From Flavobacteriales bacterium UBA7468 (GTDB taxonomy: Bacteria; Bacteroidota; Bacteroidia; Flavobacteriales_D; Crocinitomicaceae): a stretch of 64,000 bases of DNA. The stretch spans positions 314,300 to 378,299 of the forward strand of contig DLPC01000026.1 in NCBI GenBank assembly GCA_002478565.1, in the 5' to 3' direction. A program made the translations under genes and the position numbers. Under the pieces are notes generated by a model, which worked only from the letters and a program-made list of their open reading frames with translations, had not been told where the DNA came from and made no database searches. Within the stretch, counting starts at the first letter, position 1. Each line of letters starts with the position of its first letter. Shown here piece by piece: positions 32,849 through 41,022 of the stretch.

Positions 32849-34060
32849 ATGAAATATGATATCGCGATTGTCGGTGGTGGAATTGTCGGAGCAGCTACGT
32901 TTTACAAGCTTCAAAAGAAATTCCCAGATCTCAGTATCGTATTGTTTGAAAAAGAAAAAGTGTTGGCTGACCACCAAACTGGCAACAATTCAGGAGTCAT
33001 TCATTCTGGCTTGTATTATAAACCGGGCTCCTTGAAAGCAAAAAATTGTATCCAAGGTCGTAAAGAGCTTGTTGCATTTGCAAAAGAATACGGCATCGCA
33101 CACGATGTCTGTGGAAAAGTTGTTGTAGCTACTGATGCACAAGAATTACCTCACATGGATAAGATATTCAATACAGGTCTAGAAAATGGCATTGAAGGCA
33201 TCGAAAAAATAACTGCAGCTCAGGTTCAGGAAATTGAACCACATGTCAAAAGTATTGGCGGTATTTGGGTTCCAGTTACTGGCATCATCGATTTCAGAGG
33301 AGCCACCGAAAAAATGGCAGAGCTTGCTTTAGCTGCAAATCCACAAAGTGCCATGCACCTTGGTTGTGAAGTTCAAGGTATCGAAAAAGGAGAGGCGTAC
33401 TCCAAAATATTTACAAGTAAAGGTGCTTTTGAAGCTCGTTATTTAGTTTTTTGCGCTGGTCTACAAGCGGATCGCTTAGCACGAAAAGACGGCGTTTCGC
33501 TCAAAGAACAAGTCGTTGGTTTTAGAGGAGATTACTATGAACTAACGCCAGAGGCCAAACATAAGGTCAAGAACTTGATCTATCCGGTGCCAAACCCTGA
33601 TTTTCCGTTCTTGGGGGTACATTTCACGCGCATGACCAACGGTGAAATCGAATGTGGCCCCAACGCTGTATTTACTTTCAAAAGAGAAGGATACGGCAAA
33701 ACCGATTTCTCTTTGCGAGATACTTATGATGCACTCACCTACAAGGGTACTTGGAAGTTGTTTTTCAATAACATGTCTTTTGGTATCAATGAATACAGAA
33801 GGGCCTTTTCGAAAAAATTATTCTTGAAAACGTTACAGCGCATGATTCCATCCTTGACAATGGATGACATTCATCCGGGTCGTTCTGGGGTCAGGGCACT
33901 GTTGTTGGCCGAAGATGGCGACACGCGTGACGATTTTAGAATTGAGTATCACGGAAATTCAATTCATGTGCTAAATGCGCCTTCACCAGCTGCTACTGCT
34001 TCCCTTGCAATCGGCGAGTATATTGCCGTTGCGGCAGAAGCACATTTTGCATTGAAATGA
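32849..34060 (+). CDS. lhgO: L-2-hydroxyglutarate oxidase
   Basis: A 403-residue FAD enzyme of the DAO superfamily. The dinucleotide-binding loop IVGGGIVGAATFYKL is at residues 6-20, then NSGVIHSGLYYKPGSLKA, the LhgO signature, and a C-terminal FAD motif RSGVRALLLAEDGD. It oxidises L-2-hydroxyglutarate to 2-oxoglutarate at the membrane, repairing a by-product of malate dehydrogenase. The start at 32849 (MKYDIAIVGGG) lies 18 nt after a good -7 box; the longer frame upstream runs through the promoter. Confidence 0.93.
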   Translation: MKYDIAIVGGGIVGAATFYKLQKKFPDLSIVLFEKEKVLADHQTGNNSGVIHSGLYYKPGSLKAKNCIQGRKELVAFAKEYGIAHDVCGKVVVATDAQELPHMDKIFNTGLENGIEGIEKITAAQVQEIEPHVKSIGGIWVPVTGIIDFRGATEKMAELALAANPQSAMHLGCEVQGIEKGEAYSKIFTSKGAFEARYLVFCAGLQADRLARKDGVSLKEQVVGFRGDYYELTPEAKHKVKNLIYPVPNPDFPFLGVHFTRMTNGEIECGPNAVFTFKREGYGKTDFSLRDTYDALTYKGTWKLFFNNMSFGINEYRRAFSKKLFLKTLQRMIPSLTMDDIHPGRSGVRALLLAEDGDTRDDFRIEYHGNSIHVLNAPSPAATASLAIGEYIAVAAEAHFALK

Positions 34061-34091
34061 TCAATTTTTACTTGAATGAATTGTAGAAAAG

Positions 34092-34118
34092 AGCAGTAAG
34101 ATTCACTGCTTTTTTTTG
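34092..34118 (+). terminator. Intrinsic terminator after lhgO
   Basis: AGCAGT, loop AAGATTC and ACTGCT followed by eight or more Ts, between convergent genes. The stem is short (6 bp) but the T run is strong. Confidence 0.7.
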
Positions 34119-34119
34119 C

Positions 34120-34743
34120 TTATTGGCGGCTTAACTTACCGTCTTGCCAATCTTTGATCAATTTAGACCAAGCATATGGGTTGAGCAAATTGTTTTGCGG
34201 CAACTGCCCGTTGGTGTAAATTTTAGTGTTTTGTTGCTTTGTCATGGTGCCAAATGCTAGTGAAGGATCTGCGTCTAGTCGGGCTGCAACAAAAGCCAAA
34301 GATTCGCCGCTTAGTTCGCGTTGCGCTCTGCGAATGTCGTCTTCATAGGGGTTCATATTCACGAAGTGCTGAGCAAAAGCTTCTTTGTTTGGCCAAGGAT
34401 AAACCCTAATTTCAGGTATTTCTAAGGTATCACGGACCAACATATGAATAATGCTGTAGCGGTTTTCGTCGAGTGAATCAGGCACAACAAATGGGCTCGT
34501 ACTGTAGCCTTTTCGCGAAAATAGTATGGTATCACCGGTGTTACAAACAATAGAGAAGAACCCGTAACTGTCTGAAATCAGGCCCTTGTGAAGTGTTTTG
34601 TTATATACGGTCGTGTAGGGGAGCTCAAATGCTTCTTCTGTTACAACGACTCCTGAGAGTTGAATCAATTGTTTTTCTTGAGCAAAGGAATCTAAGGATT
34701 CAAACAAAAAAAGTAGCGCAAAGAGTATTAAAAATCGTTTCAC
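34120..34743 (-). CDS. Exported protein with carboxypeptidase-like regulatory domain
   Basis: 207 residues. A signal peptide covers 1-21 (FLILFALLFLFESLDSFAQ). The following ~90 residues (VVVTEEAFELPYTTVYNK, then GLISDSYGFFSIVCNTGDTILFSRKGY) form the beta-sandwich found at the front of TonB-dependent receptors and in small stand-alone proteins of Bacteroidota. The rest is polar with RRAQRELSGESLAFVAAR. No enzymatic motif is visible. Likely periplasmic; function unknown. Confidence 0.72.
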   Translation of the reverse strand: MKRFLILFALLFLFESLDSFAQEKQLIQLSGVVVTEEAFELPYTTVYNKTLHKGLISDSYGFFSIVCNTGDTILFSRKGYSTSPFVVPDSLDENRYSIIHMLVRDTLEIPEIRVYPWPNKEAFAQHFVNMNPYEDDIRRAQRELSGESLAFVAARLDADPSLAFGTMTKQQNTKIYTNGQLPQNNLLNPYAWSKLIKDWQDGKLSRQ

Positions 34744-34821
34744 AGCATAAATTTACAAATATCATGACGTATAGAAGTGTATTTGGTAACCAAATGCTAA
34801 CAAAATGGGAAAATTTATTGT

Positions 34822-34829
34822 TAAATTTG
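34822..34829 (+). promoter_or_regulatory. Probable -7 box of guaB
   Basis: TAAATTTG at 34822-34829, 25 nt before the guaB start. No clear TTG is at the expected distance, so only the -7 element is supported. Confidence 0.5.
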
Positions 34830-34854
34830 CAGGAATTTATTAAAAAATAAGTTC

Positions 34855-36327
34855 ATGTCTCTCACCAATCTTTCTCAAATCACCGAAGGCTTAACCTACG
34901 ACGACGTTTTGCTCGCTCCTGCTTACTCTGAAGTACTTCCCCGCGAAGTCTCTTTGAAAAGTAAGTTTACCCGAAATATATTGGTCAATACACCAATAGT
35001 TTCTGCAGCAATGGATACCGTTACAGAATCAGCGCTAGCAATCTCTATTGCGCAGCAGGGTGGTATCGGCGTGATCCACAAAAACATGAGCATAGAAGCG
35101 CAAGCAATGGAAGTGCGCAAAGTAAAAAGATCTGAAAGCGGCATGATCATCGATCCGATTACCTTAGCAGAAGACGCGCTCGTGAAAGACGCACTTGCGC
35201 TCATGAGAGAATATAGCATAGGTGGCATCCCAGTTGTCAGTGCAGACAAAACATTGAAAGGGATTCTAACAAACCGTGACCTTCGTTTTGAGAAAAACTT
35301 AGAAAGACCGGTTACCGAGATCATGACGTCAGAAAACATCATTACTACCGGAGAAAGCACCGACCTTACTACAGCCGAGGTTATCCTGCAACAAAACCGC
35401 ATTGAAAAACTACCAGTTGTCGATGACAATAATCGCCTAATTGGCCTGATTACATACCGCGACATCATCAAAGTCAAAGAACACCCAAATTCTTGTAAAG
35501 ATCAACTTGGTCGTTTACGCGTGGCTGCTGCTGTTGGTGTCACCTTCGATACCATGGACCGCGTAAAAGCATTGGTGGATGCAGGTGTAGATGCCATTGT
35601 CATCGATACTGCTCACGGGCACACAAAAGGTGTAGTGGATCAATTGAAGGCTGTTAAAGCCGTGTATCCTCAATTAGAAGTCGTTGTAGGAAACATTGCC
35701 ACCGCTGAAGCGGCAAAATATTTAGCCGAAGCTGGTGCTGATGCTGTCAAAGTAGGAATTGGCCCTGGTTCTATTTGTACTACCCGCGTGATTGCAGGTG
35801 TTGGTGTACCGCAGTTAACAGCTGTCAATGAAGTTGCAAAAGCCCTTGAAGGAACAGGTGTACCTGTCATTGCCGACGGAGGTATCCGTTATACTGGTGA
35901 CATCGTAAAAGCAATTGCAGCAGGAGCAGATATCGTGATGTTAGGCTCTATGTTTGCAGGAGTAGAAGAGTCACCAGGCGAAACAATCATCTACGAAGGG
36001 CGTAAGTTCAAGTCTTACCGTGGTATGGGTTCTTTGGAAGCCATGCAAAAAGGTAGCAAGGATCGCTATTTTCAAGATGCCGAAGACGATATCAAAAAAC
36101 TTGTACCAGAAGGTATTTCAGGTCGGGTGCCATATAGAGGTAAGCTCATTGAAGTCATGTTTCAACTCATTGGCGGCCTCAGAGCAGGAATGGGTTATTG
36201 TGGAGCCGCTAACATAGAAAAATTAAAAGGAGCTCGTTTTGTCCGTATTACATCTGCAGGTGTCAGAGAATCTCATCCACACGATGTAACCATTACACGT
36301 GAAGCCCCTAATTACAGTATCAAATAA
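34855..36327 (+). CDS. guaB: Inosine-5'-monophosphate dehydrogenase
   Basis: A 490-residue enzyme. Barrel residues LTYDDVLLAP at the N-terminus, two CBS domains (about 95-205), the catalytic loop GPGSICTTR (Cys near residue 305), ADGGIRYTGD and the flap YRGMGS. It oxidises IMP to XMP as the first committed step to GMP. Length and domain order are standard. It is the first gene of the plus-strand stretch that continues with two periplasmic PPIases. Confidence 0.97.
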   Translation: MSLTNLSQITEGLTYDDVLLAPAYSEVLPREVSLKSKFTRNILVNTPIVSAAMDTVTESALAISIAQQGGIGVIHKNMSIEAQAMEVRKVKRSESGMIIDPITLAEDALVKDALALMREYSIGGIPVVSADKTLKGILTNRDLRFEKNLERPVTEIMTSENIITTGESTDLTTAEVILQQNRIEKLPVVDDNNRLIGLITYRDIIKVKEHPNSCKDQLGRLRVAAAVGVTFDTMDRVKALVDAGVDAIVIDTAHGHTKGVVDQLKAVKAVYPQLEVVVGNIATAEAAKYLAEAGADAVKVGIGPGSICTTRVIAGVGVPQLTAVNEVAKALEGTGVPVIADGGIRYTGDIVKAIAAGADIVMLGSMFAGVEESPGETIIYEGRKFKSYRGMGSLEAMQKGSKDRYFQDAEDDIKKLVPEGISGRVPYRGKLIEVMFQLIGGLRAGMGYCGAANIEKLKGARFVRITSAGVRESHPHDVTITREAPNYSIK

Positions 36328-36368
36328 TTTTCTTTGAATTCTAATTTAAACCAAGAATACTTAAACTA

Positions 36369-38333
36369 ATGAAGCATCTTATATTACTTTCCATTTTTAG
36401 CTGCTTGAGTTTAACGGCAGTCGCTCAGAAAGATCCAGTCGTGATGTCCATTGACGGCAAACCTGTAACACAGACTGAATTCTTACAGATTTACACTAAG
36501 AATAATCCAAATCCAAGTTTTGACAAGGATTCCTTAGATCGCTACATGGAGCTATTTCAAGTCTTTAAATTGAAAGTTGCCGAGGCTGAAGCGCTTGGTT
36601 ACGATACTTTACCGCGTTTGAAAAAAGAGTTGGAGGGATACAAAAAACAATTAGCCCTTCCATACCTCATTGATTCAGTACAAAATCAAAATATGGTTAC
36701 TGAAGCCTATAACCGAACAGCTACAGAGGTGCGTTGTTCGCACATTCTGATTAAACTCGATCCAAATGCAAGTCCCAAAGATACCTTAGCTGCTTATAAT
36801 CGTCTACTCGGCTTAAAAGCGCGCATTGAAAAAGGGGAAGATTTTGCCAGTGTTGCGAAGTCAAAAAATGGTTCTGAAGATCCATCTGTGGTTAACAATG
36901 GCGGAGATCTAGGTTATTTCACAGCATTTCAAATGGTTTATCCTTTCGAGGAAAAAGCATACAACACGCCCGTAGGACAGGTTTCAGATCCATTCAGAAC
37001 ACGCTTTGGATATCATATTTTAAAAGTGACAGACAAGCGCCCGGCAAGAGGAACCATCAGGGTTGCCCATATCATGATTGCAACCGGACGTGAAGCGACC
37101 CAAGAAACACGCATGAATGCCGAAAAGAAAATCAACGAGATTTACGACAGCTTGGTAGCAGGCGCTGCTTGGGATAAAATGGTTAGTGCCTATTCCGAAG
37201 ATGCCAACAGCACCAAAAAAGCGGGCGAACTTCCTGCATTCGGTTCTGGAACCAGCCAACGCATGGTACTTGAATTTGAAGACGCAGCATTTGCACTCAA
37301 AGAAGTTGGGCAGATTTCCAAGCCAGTTAAAACGCAGTATGGTTATCACATCATCAAGTTGCTTGAATGGACACCCGTTAAATCATTTGAACAAATCCGA
37401 CGCGAGTTACAAGCGAAAGTCAACAAAGACGAGCGCTCAAAAGTGACCCAAGACTCCTATGTCCAAAAACTAAAAGCGCAATATAATTACCAAAATAAAG
37501 CGGAAAAAGGCCTTGAGTGGTTTGTTAAAAACCTCGATTCCAATTATTATGTCGGAAAATGGAAGGCATCTGAACTGAAGTCAAATAAAACGCTTTTTGT
37601 ATTGAATGGTCAAAAATTCAAACAACAAGAATTTGCACAATACGTTGAAAAAAATTTCAGATCAGTTCGCAAAGACAACAACGATGTAGTTGTCAAGCAA
37701 CTCTATCAACAATGGGAGAAAACAGCAATTTTAGGCTACGAAGAATCTTTGCTACCTTCTAAATACCCGGCATTTAAAGCGCTTGTGCAAGAATACCATG
37801 ACGGTATCATTCTTTATGAAATTATGCAAGATCAGGTTTGGAATAAAGCAGTTAAAGACACCGCGGGCTTACGCACCTTTTTCAATGAAAACAGAAGTAA
37901 ATACGCTTGGACAGAGCGCATCAATGCAACGGTTTACGAGTGTAAGGATGAGCTCATCGCAGTTCAAGTTTACGGCATGTTGCTCAAATCCGATACCATT
38001 ACTTCTAAGAACGTCATTGAGGTCATTAACAAAGATTCCGAATTGAATTTAAAGGTGCGTATGAATAAGTTTGAACTCAAGCAAACACCTTATTTAGCTA
38101 ACCGAAACTGGACAACAGGCCTCAATCCTGTTTATTCGTTCGATGGTAAGTGGTATGTGGTAAAAGTGACTGATGTATTGGCTCCGAGCCAGAAGGAATT
38201 TGCTGAAGCAAAAGGTTTAGCAACCTCAGATTACCAAACTTATTTAGAAAAAAAGTGGTTAGAGGCGTTACGTTCGAAGCATCAAATCGTCATTAACACA
38301 GACGCACTTTACCAACTCGGAAAAAACCAATGA
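36369..38333 (+). CDS. Periplasmic peptidylprolyl isomerase with two PpiC domains
   Basis: A 654-residue exported foldase. The signal peptide ends near residue 19 (LTAVAQ). An N-terminal helical region is followed by two parvulin (PpiC/rotamase) domains: the first from about 119 (VRCSHILIKLDP, ending RTRFGYHILKVTDK) and the second from about 231 (RVAHIMIATG, ending KTQYGYHIIKLLEW). The large C-terminal part is helical and may hold clients. It overlaps the next PPIase gene by 4 nt, and both are expected to act on outer-membrane protein folding. Confidence 0.9.
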   Translation: MKHLILLSIFSCLSLTAVAQKDPVVMSIDGKPVTQTEFLQIYTKNNPNPSFDKDSLDRYMELFQVFKLKVAEAEALGYDTLPRLKKELEGYKKQLALPYLIDSVQNQNMVTEAYNRTATEVRCSHILIKLDPNASPKDTLAAYNRLLGLKARIEKGEDFASVAKSKNGSEDPSVVNNGGDLGYFTAFQMVYPFEEKAYNTPVGQVSDPFRTRFGYHILKVTDKRPARGTIRVAHIMIATGREATQETRMNAEKKINEIYDSLVAGAAWDKMVSAYSEDANSTKKAGELPAFGSGTSQRMVLEFEDAAFALKEVGQISKPVKTQYGYHIIKLLEWTPVKSFEQIRRELQAKVNKDERSKVTQDSYVQKLKAQYNYQNKAEKGLEWFVKNLDSNYYVGKWKASELKSNKTLFVLNGQKFKQQEFAQYVEKNFRSVRKDNNDVVVKQLYQQWEKTAILGYEESLLPSKYPAFKALVQEYHDGIILYEIMQDQVWNKAVKDTAGLRTFFNENRSKYAWTERINATVYECKDELIAVQVYGMLLKSDTITSKNVIEVINKDSELNLKVRMNKFELKQTPYLANRNWTTGLNPVYSFDGKWYVVKVTDVLAPSQKEFAEAKGLATSDYQTYLEKKWLEALRSKHQIVINTDALYQLGKNQ

Positions 38334-39679
38334 TCAAAACACTTCTATTAAGTACTTGCCTCGTTTGTGCAACGCCTTTTTTATTCGGCCAAAAAAAAGT
38401 GGTCAATCAAATTGTTGCCCAAGTAGGTGACCACATCATTTTGTTGTCTGACATTGAAACACAGCGCCTACAACTCAATGAGAAAGAAAGATCACAAGAA
38501 GGTAAGTCTTGCCAAATTCTAGAGCAACTACTCATCGAAGAATTGCTCGTCAATCAGGCTCTTATAGATAGTTTGGTAATTTCAGACGAACAGGTCGATG
38601 CAGAAATGGAGAATCGCTTGCGCATCATGGAAAACAAAATGGGAGGGCGAGAAAACCTAGAAGCTTTTTATGGCAAATCAACAGTAGCCATCAAAGAAGA
38701 GTTTAGAACCATTATTCGCAACAAGATGCTTGCCCAAGAGATGGAGCGAAAAATTACTGGTGATATCACGGTTACGCCAAAAGAAGTAGCTGCCTTTTAT
38801 CAGCAATTACCCAAAGACAGCATACCGTATATCAACATGAAATTGAGCTTCCAACAAATTGTTCAATTTCCTGAACTTACCAAAGAAGACAAACAGTTAG
38901 CTTTCGATCAATTGGTAGATATTCGCAAGCAAATTGTCGGAGGTAAGTCTTTTGATATGATGGCGCGCCTCAAGTCCATGGACCCAGGTAGCGCTAGTCA
39001 GGGTGGAAAAATCCAGGCCAGTAAAGGCATGATGGTACCTCAATTCGAGGCCGCTGTTTTTGACCTCAAACCAGGTGAAATTTCAGATATCGTTGAAACG
39101 ATGTATGGCTATCATATCATCAAATTGATCTCAAGAAAAGGTGACGACTACACTTGTCAGCACATCTTGATCATGCCTGAGTACAGTTCCAAAAGTATTT
39201 CAATTGCGGCCTCTAAAATGGATACTTGTTATCAATTGCTCAATCGCAATGAAATTACTTGGGATGAAGCCGTCATTCGTTTCTCCAACGATGACGCCAC
39301 CAAGCAAAATAAGGGTGTTTTAACGAATCCTTACACCATGGATATCTATTGGGATATGGAGCAACTCAACGAAATTGATCAACAAATTTATTTGCTAACA
39401 GATGCGCTTGAAAGCGGCGGAATCTCCCAACCGTCCCTATACATGGACCTCTTTGAGCGCAAACAAGGAATCCGTATTGTTAGGCTCCAAAATCGTGTGC
39501 CGGCGCATCAAGCCAACCTAGAACAAGACTACGCCTTGATCAAACTGGCTGCCGAAAATGACAAAAAACAAAAAACACTCGATGCTTGGGTTCAATCCAA
39601 GATTCCAAATGCCTATGTTCGCATAGACGCAGCTTATCAAGATTGCGATTACAGAGTCAATTGGCAAACAACACCATAA
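38330..39679 (+). CDS. SurA-like periplasmic peptidylprolyl isomerase
   Basis: 449 residues. A signal peptide covers 1-20 (LLSTCLVCATPFLFGQ). The SurA-type N-terminal domain (NQIVAQVGDHIILLSDIE, about 25-42) is followed by a parvulin domain (about 170-265; LKPGEISDIVETMYGYHIIKL) and a further, more degenerate one (YTCQHILIMPE). SurA chaperones outer-membrane proteins. It is translationally coupled to the preceding PPIase and followed by the MoxR gene after 4 nt. The gene symbol is left blank because Bacteroidota carry several such proteins. Confidence 0.88.
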   Translation: MIKTLLLSTCLVCATPFLFGQKKVVNQIVAQVGDHIILLSDIETQRLQLNEKERSQEGKSCQILEQLLIEELLVNQALIDSLVISDEQVDAEMENRLRIMENKMGGRENLEAFYGKSTVAIKEEFRTIIRNKMLAQEMERKITGDITVTPKEVAAFYQQLPKDSIPYINMKLSFQQIVQFPELTKEDKQLAFDQLVDIRKQIVGGKSFDMMARLKSMDPGSASQGGKIQASKGMMVPQFEAAVFDLKPGEISDIVETMYGYHIIKLISRKGDDYTCQHILIMPEYSSKSISIAASKMDTCYQLLNRNEITWDEAVIRFSNDDATKQNKGVLTNPYTMDIYWDMEQLNEIDQQIYLLTDALESGGISQPSLYMDLFERKQGIRIVRLQNRVPAHQANLEQDYALIKLAAENDKKQKTLDAWVQSKIPNAYVRIDAAYQDCDYRVNWQTTP

Positions 39680-39683
39680 TCAC

Positions 39684-40637
39684 ATGACAGACAAAGAACT
39701 CATCGATCAACTCGTTGTTGATTATCAAGCACTCAAAAAAGAAATACATCAAGTAATAGTTGGCCAAGATGAGATCGTAGATCAAGTTTTAATTGCCATT
39801 TTTTCTAGGGCACACTGCTTGCTTGTAGGCGTTCCAGGTTTGGCTAAAACTCTATTGGTCAACACTATTGCTCAAACACTTGGGCTTTCTTTCAACCGCA
39901 TTCAGTTTACACCAGACCTCATGCCTTCAGATATTGTTGGCTCTGAAATCTTGGATGAAAACAAGCAGTTCAAATTCATTAAAGGGCCAATTTTTTCTAA
40001 TCTAATTCTTGCAGACGAAATCAATAGAACGCCGCCCAAAACCCAAGCAGCATTATTAGAAGCGATGCAAGAACGCAGTGTTACTGCAGCGGGCAAGACC
40101 TACGCATTGCCTGCACCTTTCTTTGTTTTAGCAACCCAAAACCCGATAGAACAAGAAGGAACTTATCCTTTGCCCGAAGCCCAATTGGACCGCTTCATGT
40201 TCAATATTTGGGTAGATTATCCGAGTTTTCAAGAAGAACTCGAAATCGTGAAGTCCAGTACTGGCGATCGCAAGGTAATGCTAAAAAACGTACTTACTGA
40301 AACACAAATTCTAGCTTATCAAGACCTCATTCGTCGAATTCCTGTGGCAGATAACGTTCTGGAATATGCAGTCACTTTAGTTGCCAAAACAAGACTCAAT
40401 AACCCTTTAGCACCAGAAATTACCAAAAACTTCATAACCTGGGGTGCTGGGCCTAGAGCATCTCAAAATTTAATAGTTGGTGCCAAATGTCATGCCGCAT
40501 TGCGTGGTAAGTATAGCCCGGACATAGAAGATGTCAAGGCCGTTGCCAAAGCTATATTACGCCACCGATTGGTACGCAATTATAGAGCAGAGGCAGAAGG
40601 TTACAGTATGGATAGGATTATTGAATCTTTGTTGTAA
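39684..40637 (+). CDS. MoxR-family AAA+ ATPase
   Basis: A 317-residue AAA+ ATPase. Walker A is GVPGLAKT (about 52-59), Walker B LILADEINRTPP with the following QAALLEAMQE, and sensor 1 LATQNPIEQEG. The C-terminal lid region ends in YRAEAEGYSMDRIIESLL. MoxR ATPases act with DUF58 and von Willebrand A-domain proteins in cell-envelope and stress functions; those partners are not directly adjacent here, where the next gene is a small exported protein after a 46-nt gap. Coupling to the PPIases is seen in many Bacteroidota. Confidence 0.93.
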   Translation: MTDKELIDQLVVDYQALKKEIHQVIVGQDEIVDQVLIAIFSRAHCLLVGVPGLAKTLLVNTIAQTLGLSFNRIQFTPDLMPSDIVGSEILDENKQFKFIKGPIFSNLILADEINRTPPKTQAALLEAMQERSVTAAGKTYALPAPFFVLATQNPIEQEGTYPLPEAQLDRFMFNIWVDYPSFQEELEIVKSSTGDRKVMLKNVLTETQILAYQDLIRRIPVADNVLEYAVTLVAKTRLNNPLAPEITKNFITWGAGPRASQNLIVGAKCHAALRGKYSPDIEDVKAVAKAILRHRLVRNYRAEAEGYSMDRIIESLL

Positions 40638-40683
40638 GTATTTTTTATTAAAAGCCTTTCCTTTTTATACTTAATTTTACTCG

Positions 40684-40986
40684 GTGAAGCTGTTCAGTAT
40701 ATTTTTGTTGTTAAGTTTTACTTTGGTGCTGACCCCAAAAACATGGTGGCATCATTGTAAACACGCCACGCATACGTCAAAAACAGAGCACACTCATAAA
40801 CAAACACTTGACGACGATTGCCCTATTTGCGACCTCAGCCTTAGTGTTTATACAAGCCCTTCACCATTTTATTTTCAAGCTGCTCACCAAGCACCTATTG
40901 TAATTCAAGCGGTCACTCAAGCGGTTGTATTTAAGCAATTCATCCCAATTTTTCAACTCAGAGCTCCACCTTCAATCAGTGTATAA
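40684..40986 (+). CDS. Small exported His/Cys-rich protein
   Basis: A 100-residue protein beginning with GTG. A signal peptide or anchor covers about 1-18, then a histidine-rich segment with paired His (WWHHCKHATHTSKTEHTH) and a CPIC motif (DDDCPICDLSL). The rest is apolar with AAHQAPIVIQAV. The His and Cys suggest metal binding, probably copper or zinc, in the periplasm. It stands 36 nt before a TonB receptor and with that receptor and a downstream Cys-containing lipoprotein looks like a metal-uptake set; this is inference from composition and order. Confidence 0.6.
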   Translation: MKLFSIFLLLSFTLVLTPKTWWHHCKHATHTSKTEHTHKQTLDDDCPICDLSLSVYTSPSPFYFQAAHQAPIVIQAVTQAVVFKQFIPIFQLRAPPSISV

Positions 40987-41022
40987 TTCGCTGATTTTTG
41001 AAGTTTTAACGTTCTGATAAAT

